A stretch of 64,000 nt of DNA from Paenibacillus swuensis (GTDB lineage: Bacteria > Bacillota > Bacilli > Paenibacillales > DY6): positions 2,217,001-2,281,000 of the forward strand of contig NZ_CP011388.1 of NCBI RefSeq assembly GCF_001644605.1, given 5' to 3'. The position numbers and the translations under genes are program-made. The notes under the pieces are model-generated. The model had not been told where the DNA came from, searched no databases, and saw nothing but the letters and a program-made list of their open reading frames with translations. How positions within the stretch are numbered: the stretch's first letter is position 1; every line of letters starts with the position of its first letter. Below, piece after piece: positions 24,750 to 33,474 of the stretch.

Positions 24750-25010
24750 TTATAGTACTTCTGTCGTGTGAGGCGGAACGTGAAAAGCCGCATCGTCAAC
24801 AACAACTCGGCTTCCTTTTTTGAACCGTTGGATGATGATAGGGCTTAATGAATTTTTGACCTTGCGGTACAAAGTTAGGGATGCATTGTTTTTCTTAGCA
24901 ACATAGATAGCCCGGCCGTTGACAAACGAGCGTGTCCAATGCCTGTCGAACTGTACAACCTCCTTCAACCCCGATACGCTGAAGTGTCTATCATAAAATT
25001 TTGAACTCAT
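24750..25010 (-). CDS. Uncharacterised protein, paralogue B of a tandem pair
   Basis: 86 residues, first gene of the minus-strand pair, with an AGGAGGTG ribosome site just upstream. Carries VVQFD-x2-WTR, GRAIYVAKKNNAS, RKVKNSLSPI, KKGSRVVVDD and HVPPH. No signal peptide or membrane segment. Differences from paralogue A cluster in the first fifteen residues and the loop before the second PP-containing segment, as if the two copies had diverged in partner specificity while keeping one fold. Confidence 0.65.
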   Translation of the reverse strand: MSSKFYDRHFSVSGLKEVVQFDRHWTRSFVNGRAIYVAKKNNASLTLYRKVKNSLSPIIIQRFKKGSRVVVDDAAFHVPPHTTEVL

Positions 25011-25126
25011 CTATCTTCACCTCCTAACCTAGCATATGCTAGTAGGATCTTAACGTTTGTGTGTATTAACCATAGATTATAGATTGGATTATAATAGGGG
25101 AATGTTAATCTGGGGGTACTTTGTAG

Positions 25127-25546
25127 ATGAAGAAGATAAGTACATATTTAATCATTATTTTATCATTGAGCGTAATTATACTAGGTTTTAAACATTATGA
25201 ATCTCAAAGTCAAAAAAAGGACCTTCAAAACTCTATAGATCATGCTTTTAAGTCTCAGATCTATAATGTAATAGGTGATTTGAGTGTGAAATTAGATGAT
25301 TATACGTATAAATTCGTGATCTCAAGTGTTTCCAATGCCGCAACGCTGGCTGAGCTTACTTCATACGAGGAAATGAATGATGATCTGGATATTAGTTTGC
25401 AGGATTTGTTTGTTAAGTTAAGAGAGGGAAAGCCGGAAGACTTAACGACATCACGAATAGATGAATTAAGAGAGATTTTTCATATCATGATCCAAAACAC
25501 TGCCAATCCCGACGCCACGGACAGATTAATGCAAATAGCGAATTAA
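25127..25546 (+). CDS. Membrane-anchored hypothetical protein
   Basis: 139 residues. One N-terminal hydrophobic segment (4-21, ISTYLIIILSLSVIILGF) without a cleavage site, so probably an uncleaved anchor, then a largely helical, acidic extracellular domain. AT-rich compared with neighbours. ATG follows GGGGGTAC. No family recognised; a strong terminator follows. Confidence 0.6.
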   Translation: MKKISTYLIIILSLSVIILGFKHYESQSQKKDLQNSIDHAFKSQIYNVIGDLSVKLDDYTYKFVISSVSNAATLAELTSYEEMNDDLDISLQDLFVKLREGKPEDLTTSRIDELREIFHIMIQNTANPDATDRLMQIAN

Positions 25547-25553
25547 TCCTACA

Positions 25554-25610
25554 ACCCCACAACCACCAGGGTTAGAAACATTTCCCTGTGCTTGGTTGTG
25601 GGTTTTTTTT
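25554..25610 (+). terminator. Terminator after the anchored protein gene
   Basis: ACCCCACAACCA and TGGTTGTGGGT form a long stem followed by eight T. Confidence 0.88.
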
Positions 25611-25679
25611 GACGTGACAAGTAAATGGTTATACTCTAAGAGTACAGAACTTTAACTACATAGAAACTAGGTGGTTGAC

Positions 25680-27362
25680 TTGTTATTGTCTAATTTGTTC
25701 CGAACGTATAGAAAAGGGTTATTGTTCATCTTGCTTGTAGTTGTGATTGGAATGACCGCAAGTTGTGCCCCTAAAAAAACGGCGGAACCGCCCCCCGTCG
25801 CGCCTTCCAACCCTGAAGCGGAGAAGACGCCAGAACCGGAGCAAGAGGTGTTTGGGAAGCCGACGGTAAAGTCTTTTGATCTGGGTGTTGCCGAAATCAA
25901 GCAATCCTCCGGTAAGAATATGCCTTACCATATCAACGGCGTCATCGGTGTACCAACGGGAACATCCCCCCGTCCGGTAGTCATCATTGTCCACGGTAAC
26001 CACCCTGTCAAAAAGTACGATGATCCGATTTATGCGGAAGGGTTTACCTATCTGGTCGAAGATCTCGCTGAACAAGGATATTTAGCGCTAAGTGTGAATG
26101 TATTCGCCCATCGCATATGGGAATATGGTGAACCCATTGGAAATGTGCGTTTGAACGCCATCATGAAGGATCACTTCGACAAGCTTGATCAAGCGGTCAA
26201 GGGTACGGATCCGGGATACGGTCTGGATTTGAAGAACCGGGCGAACCTTAAACAAGTCTCTTACATCGGGCATTCTCAAGGAGGAACTGAAATTTACGAG
26301 ATAGCCCTGGAGCGCATGAAACAGGGTTCCCCGCCCCCCGATGGAATGTTGCTCGTTGCCCCGGGCGGGGCGTTGGAAATGGAAAGGTTGCCGGATGTTC
26401 CAACGGCCTTTCTTACGCCTCAATACGATGGGGATCTGTCAGGTCTGATCGGATACAGGGTTTTCGACTTTTATTCTGATGATGCTAAACGGAGTAGTTG
26501 GACCGCGATGACGTATATTTACGGCGCCAATCATAACTTCTTTAACTCCAAGCTTGAAGGAAAAGATGACGGGGTCCAGAGAGCGAAAGAAAACGACAAC
26601 TTACGCAAGCGTCTTACGGCAGCTGAACAACGGGACTTCCTGTCCAAGTACGCCGTTGATTTCTTAGGGACCGTCTACGGTACCAATCCCAATGAGATGT
26701 TATATGAGTTTAATCAGCCTCAAGCCGGTAGTTTGTACGGTCATCCCGTGCTCACCTCGCTCGTTCAGCCTAAACGTATGACAGATGTATGGAATGCGGA
26801 TAAAGAGCAGTCGTCCACACAGAACGCCATGGGCGGAGCCATCGTAACGGAAGGGGTCTCCATACGCACCGAAGTGGAGAGTTATATCCCGAATAAGGAT
26901 GAAACCGGTGCCTACATGCATGCGGGAGAACAGGAAGGGATGAAGCTGAATCGGGTGAACTGGCAAAAAGGTGGAGGCAGACTTACCCTGGAAATTCCGG
27001 AAGATAAACGGGATTTGTCGGGTATGCAGTCACTGTCTCTGTACATGGCGGTGGATTCTGCTAACAAGTTAAACGCTGCGGGCCAAAATCAGGCGTTAAC
27101 CATCACTCTCCATGACACCTCAGGCAATGAATCCAAAGTAGTGTTAGACTCATCTACGCCTGCATTAACTTATCAGCAAGGAAAACTGCTTGATAATGAA
27201 TTTATGGCGATGTGGTCGACATTTGCACCGCTAAGTACAGCCAGAATTCCGATGGCTTCTTTCACCGACATCGATTTAAAGCAAGTTGATCGGTTGTCGC
27301 TGGTGTTTGATCAAACCGATCAAGGGTCGCTGATGATTCGGAACATTCGGTTGGTGAAGTAG
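25680..27362 (+). CDS. Lipoprotein alpha/beta hydrolase
   Basis: About 560 residues. An N-terminal hydrophobic stretch ends in MTASC, a plausible lipobox, so the protein is probably lipid-anchored outside the cell, followed by a Pro/Glu-rich linker. The hydrolase domain has VIIVHGNHP (oxyanion region, near residue 102) and the nucleophile elbow YIGHSQGG near 195; the catalytic His may be in YGANHNFFN near 283. The last ~170 residues look like a separate beta-rich binding domain. I favour TTG 25680 (AGGTGG five bases before) over GTG 25671. Substrate, perhaps an ester or lipid, unknown. Confidence 0.78.
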   Translation: MLLSNLFRTYRKGLLFILLVVVIGMTASCAPKKTAEPPPVAPSNPEAEKTPEPEQEVFGKPTVKSFDLGVAEIKQSSGKNMPYHINGVIGVPTGTSPRPVVIIVHGNHPVKKYDDPIYAEGFTYLVEDLAEQGYLALSVNVFAHRIWEYGEPIGNVRLNAIMKDHFDKLDQAVKGTDPGYGLDLKNRANLKQVSYIGHSQGGTEIYEIALERMKQGSPPPDGMLLVAPGGALEMERLPDVPTAFLTPQYDGDLSGLIGYRVFDFYSDDAKRSSWTAMTYIYGANHNFFNSKLEGKDDGVQRAKENDNLRKRLTAAEQRDFLSKYAVDFLGTVYGTNPNEMLYEFNQPQAGSLYGHPVLTSLVQPKRMTDVWNADKEQSSTQNAMGGAIVTEGVSIRTEVESYIPNKDETGAYMHAGEQEGMKLNRVNWQKGGGRLTLEIPEDKRDLSGMQSLSLYMAVDSANKLNAAGQNQALTITLHDTSGNESKVVLDSSTPALTYQQGKLLDNEFMAMWSTFAPLSTARIPMASFTDIDLKQVDRLSLVFDQTDQGSLMIRNIRLVK

Positions 27363-27368
27363 GAAATG

Positions 27369-27416
27369 AAAAATGGATAGAGACTCAGACGTATCTGAGA
27401 TCTCTATCCATTTTTA
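27369..27416 (+). terminator. Terminator after the hydrolase gene
   Basis: AAATGGATAGAGA-CTCAGA and TCTGAGA-TCTCTATCCATTT form a long stem followed by TTTTTATT. Confidence 0.88.
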
Positions 27417-27642
27417 TTAGGCAGTAGATTTATGTTAAAATAAGGAAGCTACTCATTCATAAGTTTAGCGCTTGCATGCCTGTAAATTCGAGGAATCGTC
27501 GTCCCACTTTCATCATCTGTGGTGCAGCAATTGCGCTGCGTGTATGGCTAACGGTGCAGAATTTAAAATAGGATAACTGGACCTTTTATATATATTTTAA
27601 ATAGATGTTCATCTTAAATAAAAATATAATGGAGGCATAAAT

Positions 27643-27933
27643 ATGTGGTTAATATTAGGATTTATTGCCATAGTAGCAACTTTTATAAATCTTTATATGT
27701 ATAAAACAGGTAAAGATTATAAACTTGCGATGGCAATGGGATTATCATTCACAGCATTGACACTCTGTGCAGAACATAGCCTTGTATCTAATTGGGTAAA
27801 AGGTGAAGATTGGTCAGCTTTAATGGATGTTGTACCTACTATGGAAAAGGCATTATGGTTTTTGACAATTGTTTCTATCTTACTTAATATAGCACCTATA
27901 CTTTTAGAATTAAAAGATAAAAAAGCCGAATAA
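27643..27933 (+). CDS. Small membrane protein, about three helices
   Basis: 96 residues with hydrophobic segments at about 2-18, 31-47 and 67-88 and a short KDKKAE tail. The stretch SLVSNWVKGEDWSALMDVVP forms the main loop. ATG follows AATGGAGG. AT-rich, unlike surrounding genes, which may indicate acquisition. Function unknown. Confidence 0.65.
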   Translation: MWLILGFIAIVATFINLYMYKTGKDYKLAMAMGLSFTALTLCAEHSLVSNWVKGEDWSALMDVVPTMEKALWFLTIVSILLNIAPILLELKDKKAE

Positions 27934-27976
27934 TAGAATCAAAGAATCAGCAGACATTTAAGAAAGGGTGGCACAT

Positions 27977-28162
27977 TTGAAAAAGTACAATATTATTCGT
28001 CCGATCATGCTAATTGCAGTTGCGCTCCTAACGAGAAGCTTAGTTACCAATCTTTGTATGGTTATGGGGATGGAATCCGAGCTAGCCCAAAACATAGGTT
28101 TCATTGCCATGCTTATTGCAGCGATCGTGGTCTTTTCCAGAATCCGGAGAAGTCCGAAATAG
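27977..28162 (+). CDS. Small membrane protein
   Basis: 61 residues starting at TTG after GAAAGGGTGG (a GTG nine bases earlier is possible). Two short hydrophobic segments (8-24 and 40-53) and a basic C-terminus FSRIRRSPK. No family recognised. Confidence 0.5.
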   Translation: MKKYNIIRPIMLIAVALLTRSLVTNLCMVMGMESELAQNIGFIAMLIAAIVVFSRIRRSPK

Positions 28163-28464
28163 GATTTGCACCGCGCGCTTTTGAACTGAGAAGTCATATC
28201 GAAAAAGCGGAAATAATTGAAACTTATTTGGAGCAAATGGGCCATAATCCGATGAAGATACGGGGTAACTGGATACAAGTGGATAAAGCCTATGCCAAAA
28301 CGATTGCTGAGATAATAAGTATTTACTTTCTTGAGAAATTTCAACCTGATGCAGGTTTTTATACAAACGAGAAATTTGATTCTAGTTCCGGCATGACATT
28401 GTACAAATCGGGATCCTTTGGGCGACAGATCCTTTATAATAGACTGTCTAAACTCTCGTATTAA
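28054..28464 (+). CDS. Hypothetical ORF, probably a fragment with unclear start
   Basis: The frame overlaps the preceding small membrane protein gene in another frame, so the true start is later, if it exists; the first internal ATG with a weak GGAG site is at 28237 or so. The part after about residue 48 (HIEKAEIIETYLEQMGHNPMKIRGNWIQ) looks like a genuine soluble alpha/beta sequence. It may be a 5'-truncated remnant. No family recognised. Confidence 0.3.
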   Translation: MYGYGDGIRASPKHRFHCHAYCSDRGLFQNPEKSEIGFAPRAFELRSHIEKAEIIETYLEQMGHNPMKIRGNWIQVDKAYAKTIAEIISIYFLEKFQPDAGFYTNEKFDSSSGMTLYKSGSFGRQILYNRLSKLSY

Positions 28465-28508
28465 GCTATCGGGAAACTATAGTTCAATAATGTTAGGATG
28501 AGTGGAAA

Positions 28509-29048
28509 ATGGACAACCAGTATGAATACCTTCTACTAGCTTTCGAAGAAGCGCAAAAAGCAAAAGAAGAAGGGACTTTCCCAATTGGGGCAGTAATTGT
28601 TGATTCTAACGGAACCGTTGTTAGTCGAGGTAGAAATAGAGTTTTTTCCAGCTGTGATTCAACATCACATGCAGAAGTAGACGCTATAAGAAAGGCTGGA
28701 CATAAGATATTAGATGTTGAAAGCAAAAAATTTATTGCTAATAACGGACTTACGTTATATACAACATGTGAACCATGCCCAATGTGTACTGGAACAATCG
28801 TGCTTTCTTTGATTAAAAAGGTTGTATGGGCTGCGAATGATGCTGATATCGGAGCATTTAAAAAATTTAAGGAAGGAACAAGTCAGTTGCCTATTTATAA
28901 TGATTTGTTCAATGACATTGAAATTGTGGCTGCTCCCTACTCGGATTTAGAAATTAGGCAAAGACAAATGTTGGCCGAATGGAATAATAATCGGGGTTAC
29001 ACTGATACTCATTGGAATAAAGAATTAATATATGACGCGGAGCGTTAA
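28509..29048 (+). CDS. Nucleoside deaminase (CMP/dCMP deaminase fold)
   Basis: 179-residue zinc deaminase: HAEVDAIRK supplies His and the proton-shuttle Glu (near residue 56), and CEPCPMCTG the two zinc Cys (near 86). Other marks are FPIGAVIVD and the VWAANDADIGAF stretch. It resembles guanine/cytosine deaminases and TadA relatives, but an essential tRNA deaminase normally sits elsewhere and is shorter, so a free-base or nucleoside substrate is more likely. AT-rich relative to flanking genes. Confidence 0.85.
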   Translation: MDNQYEYLLLAFEEAQKAKEEGTFPIGAVIVDSNGTVVSRGRNRVFSSCDSTSHAEVDAIRKAGHKILDVESKKFIANNGLTLYTTCEPCPMCTGTIVLSLIKKVVWAANDADIGAFKKFKEGTSQLPIYNDLFNDIEIVAAPYSDLEIRQRQMLAEWNNNRGYTDTHWNKELIYDAER

Positions 29049-29175
29049 TTTACGAAAGATTTATTCCCAGGTGATTAACTATCGAGGAACGATAGCTCAA
29101 TGAACCGTCTTTTCACACTACGGTGCATTTCTTATGGTTCAATAAAGACAATTGAGTTCAACACAGCAAAAGATA

Positions 29176-29223
29176 AAAGGGATAGAGCTTCAGAAATACT
29201 CTGAAACTTCTATCCCTCTTTAT
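29176..29223. terminator. Bidirectional terminator between deaminase and thrC
   Basis: AAAGGGATAGA-TTCAGA and TCTGAA-TCTATCCCTCTTT form a long stem with A- and T-rich flanks, serving the convergent genes on either side. Confidence 0.85.
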
Positions 29224-29227
29224 TGTC

Positions 29228-30619
29228 CTAGAAAAATCCCAGTAACTCCGTTTTAATCTCCTCGTTGCTGCCGCCGACAACCTTCTGGAACTGCGGCTTG
29301 TTGAACAACGCCTCGATCTGCGCCGGATACGTCTGGCTGATGCTCCGCAACCGGATCGACTCGTCGAACTTCGCCGGATGCGCCGTGGACAACGCCACGG
29401 TCACTTCGCCGGCCGCAGTCAGACGCTCCGCAGCCACTACGCCGCACGCCGTATGCGGATCGAGCAAGTAGCCTTGCTGCTCATGCGTCCCCTGGATCGC
29501 GTCCAGACACGCCTCGTTCTCGACACTGTACGCGGCGAAGTCCGCTTGCACTCGCGCCAGAGCCTCGCCCTCGATGGCGATCCGCCCCTCGGCCTTGAAC
29601 TGCGCCATCAGCGCCGATACCGTCGCCGCATCCTCGCTGTACAGATAGAACAGGTACCGCTCGAAGTTGCTCGCCACCTGAATATCCATGGACGGGCTGT
29701 GCGTCCCGCGGAACGCGCCCGGCTGGTACACGCCTTCGTTCACGAAGCGCGCCAGAATGTTGTTCTCGTTCGTCGCCAAGATCAGCTTGTTTACCGGCAA
29801 GCCCATCTTCTGCGCCAGGTAACCTGCAAAGATATCGCCGAAGTTGCCCGTAGGCACGCTAAAGTTAATTTTGTCCTCAGCCACGCCCTGGTCGACCAAA
29901 CGGAAGTAAGCGTAGAAGTAATACACCGTCTGTGCCAAAATCCGCGCAATGTTAATGGAGTTGATCGCACGCAGATGATACTGGTGCTTGAAATCCACAT
30001 CCGCGAACAGCTCCTTGATGATGCGCTGGCAATCATCAAAGGTGCCTTCCACCGCGAGATTCAACACATTGGCGCTGTCCACGGTAGTCATTTGCAACTC
30101 CTGTACTTTACTCACCTTGCCGTGCGGATGCAGAATACAGATGCGAATGCCTTCCTTGCCTCGAACGCCTTCGATGGCGGATGCGCCGGTATCCCCGGAG
30201 GTTGCGCCTAGAATATGAATAATGGAGTTATTGCGGCGTGAAATATAAGAATAGAGGTTACCTAGGAACTGCAGAGCAACATCCTTGAATGCGAACGTAG
30301 GGCCGTGGAACAACTCCAGCACATACAAACCGTCATGAATCCGTTGAACCGGCGTGACATCTTCGTGGCGGAAAGTGCCATAGCTGTCATCCACAAGCTT
30401 CTTCAGCTCTTCCCGAGGAATTTCCCCGTCCACAAATAATGAGAATACTTCAAGCGCAAGCTCCGTATAGGAAAGCTTCTGCCATTGCTGCAGCGTATCT
30501 TGGGATATTTGCGGGAGGCGTTCCGGCACAAGCAAACCGCCGTCGTCAGCCAGTCCCATCAGAACCGCGTCGATAAAGCCAATCGGGGCCACTTGTCCCC
30601 GCGTGCTGATGTATTTCAT
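29228..30619 (-). CDS. thrC: Threonine synthase
   Basis: 463-residue PLP enzyme converting O-phospho-L-homoserine to L-threonine. The N-terminal MKYISTRGQVAPIGF is typical of the long (class I) threonine synthases, and the PLP lysine is in GPTFAFKDVALQFLG near residue 103, with GATSGDTGASAI near 150 and SVPTGNFGDIFAGY near 245. ATG 30619 follows AAGGAG; an in-frame ATG 18 bases upstream lacks a site. It stands alone, not with hom or thrB. Confidence 0.94.
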   Translation of the reverse strand: MKYISTRGQVAPIGFIDAVLMGLADDGGLLVPERLPQISQDTLQQWQKLSYTELALEVFSLFVDGEIPREELKKLVDDSYGTFRHEDVTPVQRIHDGLYVLELFHGPTFAFKDVALQFLGNLYSYISRRNNSIIHILGATSGDTGASAIEGVRGKEGIRICILHPHGKVSKVQELQMTTVDSANVLNLAVEGTFDDCQRIIKELFADVDFKHQYHLRAINSINIARILAQTVYYFYAYFRLVDQGVAEDKINFSVPTGNFGDIFAGYLAQKMGLPVNKLILATNENNILARFVNEGVYQPGAFRGTHSPSMDIQVASNFERYLFYLYSEDAATVSALMAQFKAEGRIAIEGEALARVQADFAAYSVENEACLDAIQGTHEQQGYLLDPHTACGVVAAERLTAAGEVTVALSTAHPAKFDESIRLRSISQTYPAQIEALFNKPQFQKVVGGSNEEIKTELLGFF

Positions 30620-30755
30620 AATAGTCTCCTTGTACAATTGGAATATTATTATTATTGTAGCTTAAGGGAGCCTTGCGGTCGACCCGTAAAACATGGTTTT
30701 GCCAGAAAAAATGTGATAGGATGTACACCTATATTGAATGAGGAAGTGAGCCGCC

Positions 30756-31112
30756 GTGATTCTGATTACGATTCCGACACCGACTGTTACGATTCACAAG
30801 CAAGAAGATCCCCAGTTGAGCCACATTAACGGGTTTACCGATTTCCACCTGATTACCAGAGAAGAGGGCGGAATCTACATGTTCTATAACGCGAAGGACG
30901 AGCTCCTGTTCGTGGGGAAGGCGCGCAAGCTGAGACCGCGGATCAAGAAGCACTTCGAAGACACCGTCTCTCCGATCAAAAACCACCGGGATGAAGTCAC
31001 CAAGATCGAAGTCTGTATCGTACCGGACGCCGTAGAGCGGGAAATCTATGAAACCTACATCCTCAATAAGCTACAAGCAAAGTACAACGTGGACAAGGTA
31101 TTATATAAGTAG
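30756..31112 (+). CDS. Stand-alone GIY-YIG nuclease-domain protein (UvrC-like)
   Basis: 118 residues consisting of the GIY-YIG domain alone: GGIYMFYN (GIY part, near residue 38), LLFVGKARKLRPRI (YIG part with the conserved Arg) and the Glu in EREIYETYILNKLQAKYN. UvrC uses this domain for the 3' incision in nucleotide excision repair; here the remaining UvrC domains are absent. It starts at GTG after GAGGAAGTGAG. Homologues in Bacillales are annotated as excision repair endonuclease, but the substrate is not known. Confidence 0.82.
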   Translation: MILITIPTPTVTIHKQEDPQLSHINGFTDFHLITREEGGIYMFYNAKDELLFVGKARKLRPRIKKHFEDTVSPIKNHRDEVTKIEVCIVPDAVEREIYETYILNKLQAKYNVDKVLYK

Positions 31113-31123
31113 GTCAAAATGAA

Positions 31124-31165
31124 GCCATAACCGCGATCCGAATCGGATGGGTTGTGGCTTTTTGC
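31124..31165 (+). terminator. Terminator after the GIY-YIG gene
   Basis: AGCCATAACC and GGTTGTGGCT, with an inner ATCCG/CGGAT stem, followed by TTTTT. Confidence 0.8.
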
Positions 31166-31185
31166 GTAGAAAAGTAAGATCTATG

Positions 31186-31316
31186 AAGGTAACGATTTTC
31201 GTTGAGCCGCAATGGAATTACGCTGTTTTTTGCGGGAATCAGGAAAATGAATTATATAACGTAACGATTTTCCCACAAGTGTAGCCGCGGAGACACTTGA
31301 GAGAAAATCGTTTCTT
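31186..31316. repeat. Intergenic repeat with long hairpin
   Basis: Within the 374-base gap before the DUF2642 gene. GTAACGATTTTC occurs twice (about 31189 and 31261). The second copy starts a long inverted repeat: AACGATTTTC (31263-31272) pairs with GAAAATCGTT (31303-31312), and CAAGTGT with ACACTTG inside it, around a GC-rich loop. No T-run follows, so it is not a simple terminator. No ORF seen. Confidence 0.6.
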
Positions 31317-31486
31317 TAATGATCGAATTCCCTCTGAGGCTTACAAATATAAAGAAAAATAGGCACGTACGAACGAAAACCAATACCGTGTCAGGCGTGT
31401 CGCTCTGTACTAAAGCATATCAACCCCTAGTATCGCATAAGTAATACCTTATAACACTTTATGCGACTTACCGGGGAGGCTCCGCT

Positions 31487-31843
31487 ATGAACATGAACGG
31501 CCCACAACACACGCAACACCCCAATCAGGTCAATTCACCGCAAAAGCCGATAGATCAACCCGCTTACGTCGGTCAGATGGCCTCGGTGCATTCGCCAATC
31601 ATTCCGATTTTGGGCGTGCCGCAGCCGAATGTGTATGTAACAGACCTTGATCCGGTGTTCGTGCAACATATGAGCCGGCACCAGGGGCAGCCGTTCGCGG
31701 TCATGACCACGGTGGGACGCATCGAGGGCATCCTTGCGGGCGTAGCCGTAGATCATATCCAGATCAATCTGGACGACCGTTCCGTGCATATTCGAATTGC
31801 ACAGATTGTGTATTTTGAAGGCCCGCTGGCATCCTATCGGTAA
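31487..31843 (+). CDS. DUF2642 protein (YuzF-like)
   Basis: 118 residues: a Gln/Asn/His/Pro-rich disordered N-terminus (1-50) and a C-terminal Sm-like beta domain (about 58-114) with QPFAVMTTVGRIEGILAGVA, VDHIQINLDD and RIAQIVYFEG. Spore-forming Bacilli carry several such proteins, some linked to spore coats. ATG follows GGGGAGG. An imperfect inverted repeat (GCATAAGT ... ACTTTATGC) lies in the promoter region at about 31433-31464. Confidence 0.8.
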   Translation: MNMNGPQHTQHPNQVNSPQKPIDQPAYVGQMASVHSPIIPILGVPQPNVYVTDLDPVFVQHMSRHQGQPFAVMTTVGRIEGILAGVAVDHIQINLDDRSVHIRIAQIVYFEGPLASYR

Positions 31844-31998
31844 CGCATAGAACAAGCAGATGCCTGGGTCCGGGTTCGCGGGAGAGGGGCAGCTTTTTTG
31901 GCATAGGGCATGATGATATAGACTAGGAAATGGTATAATATTGTTACGATAAATTTAATACCACAAATGTGAACAACCGGAAGGATAAACTATAAATC

Positions 31999-33444
31999 AT
32001 GAGCGACAATACATTCCAAAGCTACAATCTATCCGACGACATTCTGCGCGCATTGGAAGACTTGGGCTACCAACAGCCGACCGAAGTGCAGAGCAAGGTC
32101 ATCCCCGTGGCTCTCAGCGGCAAAGACCTGGTTGTGAAATCCCAGACAGGGAGCGGCAAGACAGCCTCCTTCGGCATACCCTTATGTGAGGGCGTGGATT
32201 GGAACGAGAATAAGCCGCAGGCGCTGGTGCTGACCCCGACGCGGGAGCTGGCTGTGCAGGTGAAGGAAGATATCACGAACATCGGGCGGTTCAAGCGCAT
32301 TAAAGCGACCGCGGTGTTCGGCAAGCAGCCGTTCCACATCCAGACACTGGAGCTGAAGCAGAAATCCCACGTTGTTGTGGGCACGCCGGGGAGGGTGCTG
32401 GACCATATCCAGCGCGGCACGTTAAATCTGCAGCGCCTGAAGTATCTGGTCATCGACGAGGCCGACGAGATGCTGAACATGGGCTTTATCGATCAAGTCG
32501 AGGCGATCATCAACGCGTTGCCGAAGGACCGCATCACGATGCTGTTCTCCGCAACACTGCCTGAGGACGTGGACAAGCTTAGCCGTAAATACATGAACGA
32601 GCCGGAACATATCGAGATCCAAGCCAGCGGTCTCACCACGGCCACCATTGAACACGGCATGATCGAAGTAAGCGAAGCGGACAAGCCCTCCCTGCTGGAA
32701 AAGATGACGATTACGGAGAACCCGGACAGCTGCATCATTTTTTGCAAAACGCAGGAGGGGGTTAATCAGGTATTCAGGCAGCTGGCGGACGCGGATTACC
32801 CGGCGGATCGGATTCACGGGGGCATGATGCAGGAGGACCGGCTGGAAGTGATGCAGGCTTACCGCAGAGGGCAGTTCAGGTATCTGGTCGCGACCGACGT
32901 AGCAGCACGGGGCATTGATATCGAAAGCATCAGTCTGGTCATCAACTATGACACGCCGCTCGACAAGGAGAGTTATGTGCACCGGACGGGGCGTACAGGG
33001 CGCGCGGGCAACAGCGGGAAAGCGCTGACGTTCGTGACGCCGCATGACGGCAGAAGACTGGCTGAGATCGAAGAGTATATCGGGTTCAAAATCCCTGAGC
33101 TTGCAGCGCCGACACCAGCTGAAATCGCCGCAATGACGCCTGCGTTTCAACAGAAGCTGAACATTAAGCCCCGCCCGAAGCAAGACAAGAACGCGGTTCT
33201 CAACCAGGAGATCATGAAGCTCTACTTCAACGGGGGCAAAAAGAAAAAGCTCCGCGCCGTCGACTTCGTAGGCACCTTGGCGCGAATAGAAGGCGTTACC
33301 GCCGAGGATATCGGGATTATAACGATACAGGATAATGTGACTTATGTGGATATTTTGAACGGAAAGGGTCCGCATGTCATTCAGGCTATGAAAACCACAA
33401 CCATCAAAGGCAAACAACTTAAGGTGCACAAAGCGAATAAGTAG
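31999..33444 (+). CDS. dbpA: DEAD-box RNA helicase DbpA/YxiN
   Basis: 481 residues. Motifs in order: Q motif (GYQQPTEVQ), I ([10 protein letters not shown]), Ia (PTRELA), II (DEADEML, giving DEAD), III (SAT), V/VI ([16 protein letters not shown]). The C-terminal ~75 residues (from about 405, [19 protein letters not shown]) form the RNA-binding domain that targets DbpA/YxiN to hairpin 92 of 23S rRNA in ribosome assembly. The gene is followed by an ABC exporter pair after 30 bases. Confidence 0.93.
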   Translation: MSDNTFQSYNLSDDILRALEDLGYQQPTEVQSKVIPVALSGKDLVVKSQTGSGKTASFGIPLCEGVDWNENKPQALVLTPTRELAVQVKEDITNIGRFKRIKATAVFGKQPFHIQTLELKQKSHVVVGTPGRVLDHIQRGTLNLQRLKYLVIDEADEMLNMGFIDQVEAIINALPKDRITMLFSATLPEDVDKLSRKYMNEPEHIEIQASGLTTATIEHGMIEVSEADKPSLLEKMTITENPDSCIIFCKTQEGVNQVFRQLADADYPADRIHGGMMQEDRLEVMQAYRRGQFRYLVATDVAARGIDIESISLVINYDTPLDKESYVHRTGRTGRAGNSGKALTFVTPHDGRRLAEIEEYIGFKIPELAAPTPAEIAAMTPAFQQKLNIKPRPKQDKNAVLNQEIMKLYFNGGKKKKLRAVDFVGTLARIEGVTAEDIGIITIQDNVTYVDILNGKGPHVIQAMKTTTIKGKQLKVHKANK

Positions 33445-33474
33445 GCGGAGTCCGAAAGGAAGAGGTGGGGAGCA

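Noticed and set aside
28509-29048. tRNA adenosine deaminase TadA
   Set aside because: The zinc motifs fit, but the length and the ADIGAFKKFKEG region differ from TadA; kept as a general nucleoside deaminase.
29378-30211. 277-codon plus-strand open frame
   Set aside because: Antisense to thrC, low-complexity Arg/His/Val-rich translation without family features; a shadow of the GC-rich gene.
30620-30755. T-box or threonine riboswitch before thrC
   Set aside because: Only about 135 bases separate the divergent starts and no T-box sequence or antiterminator stem is visible.
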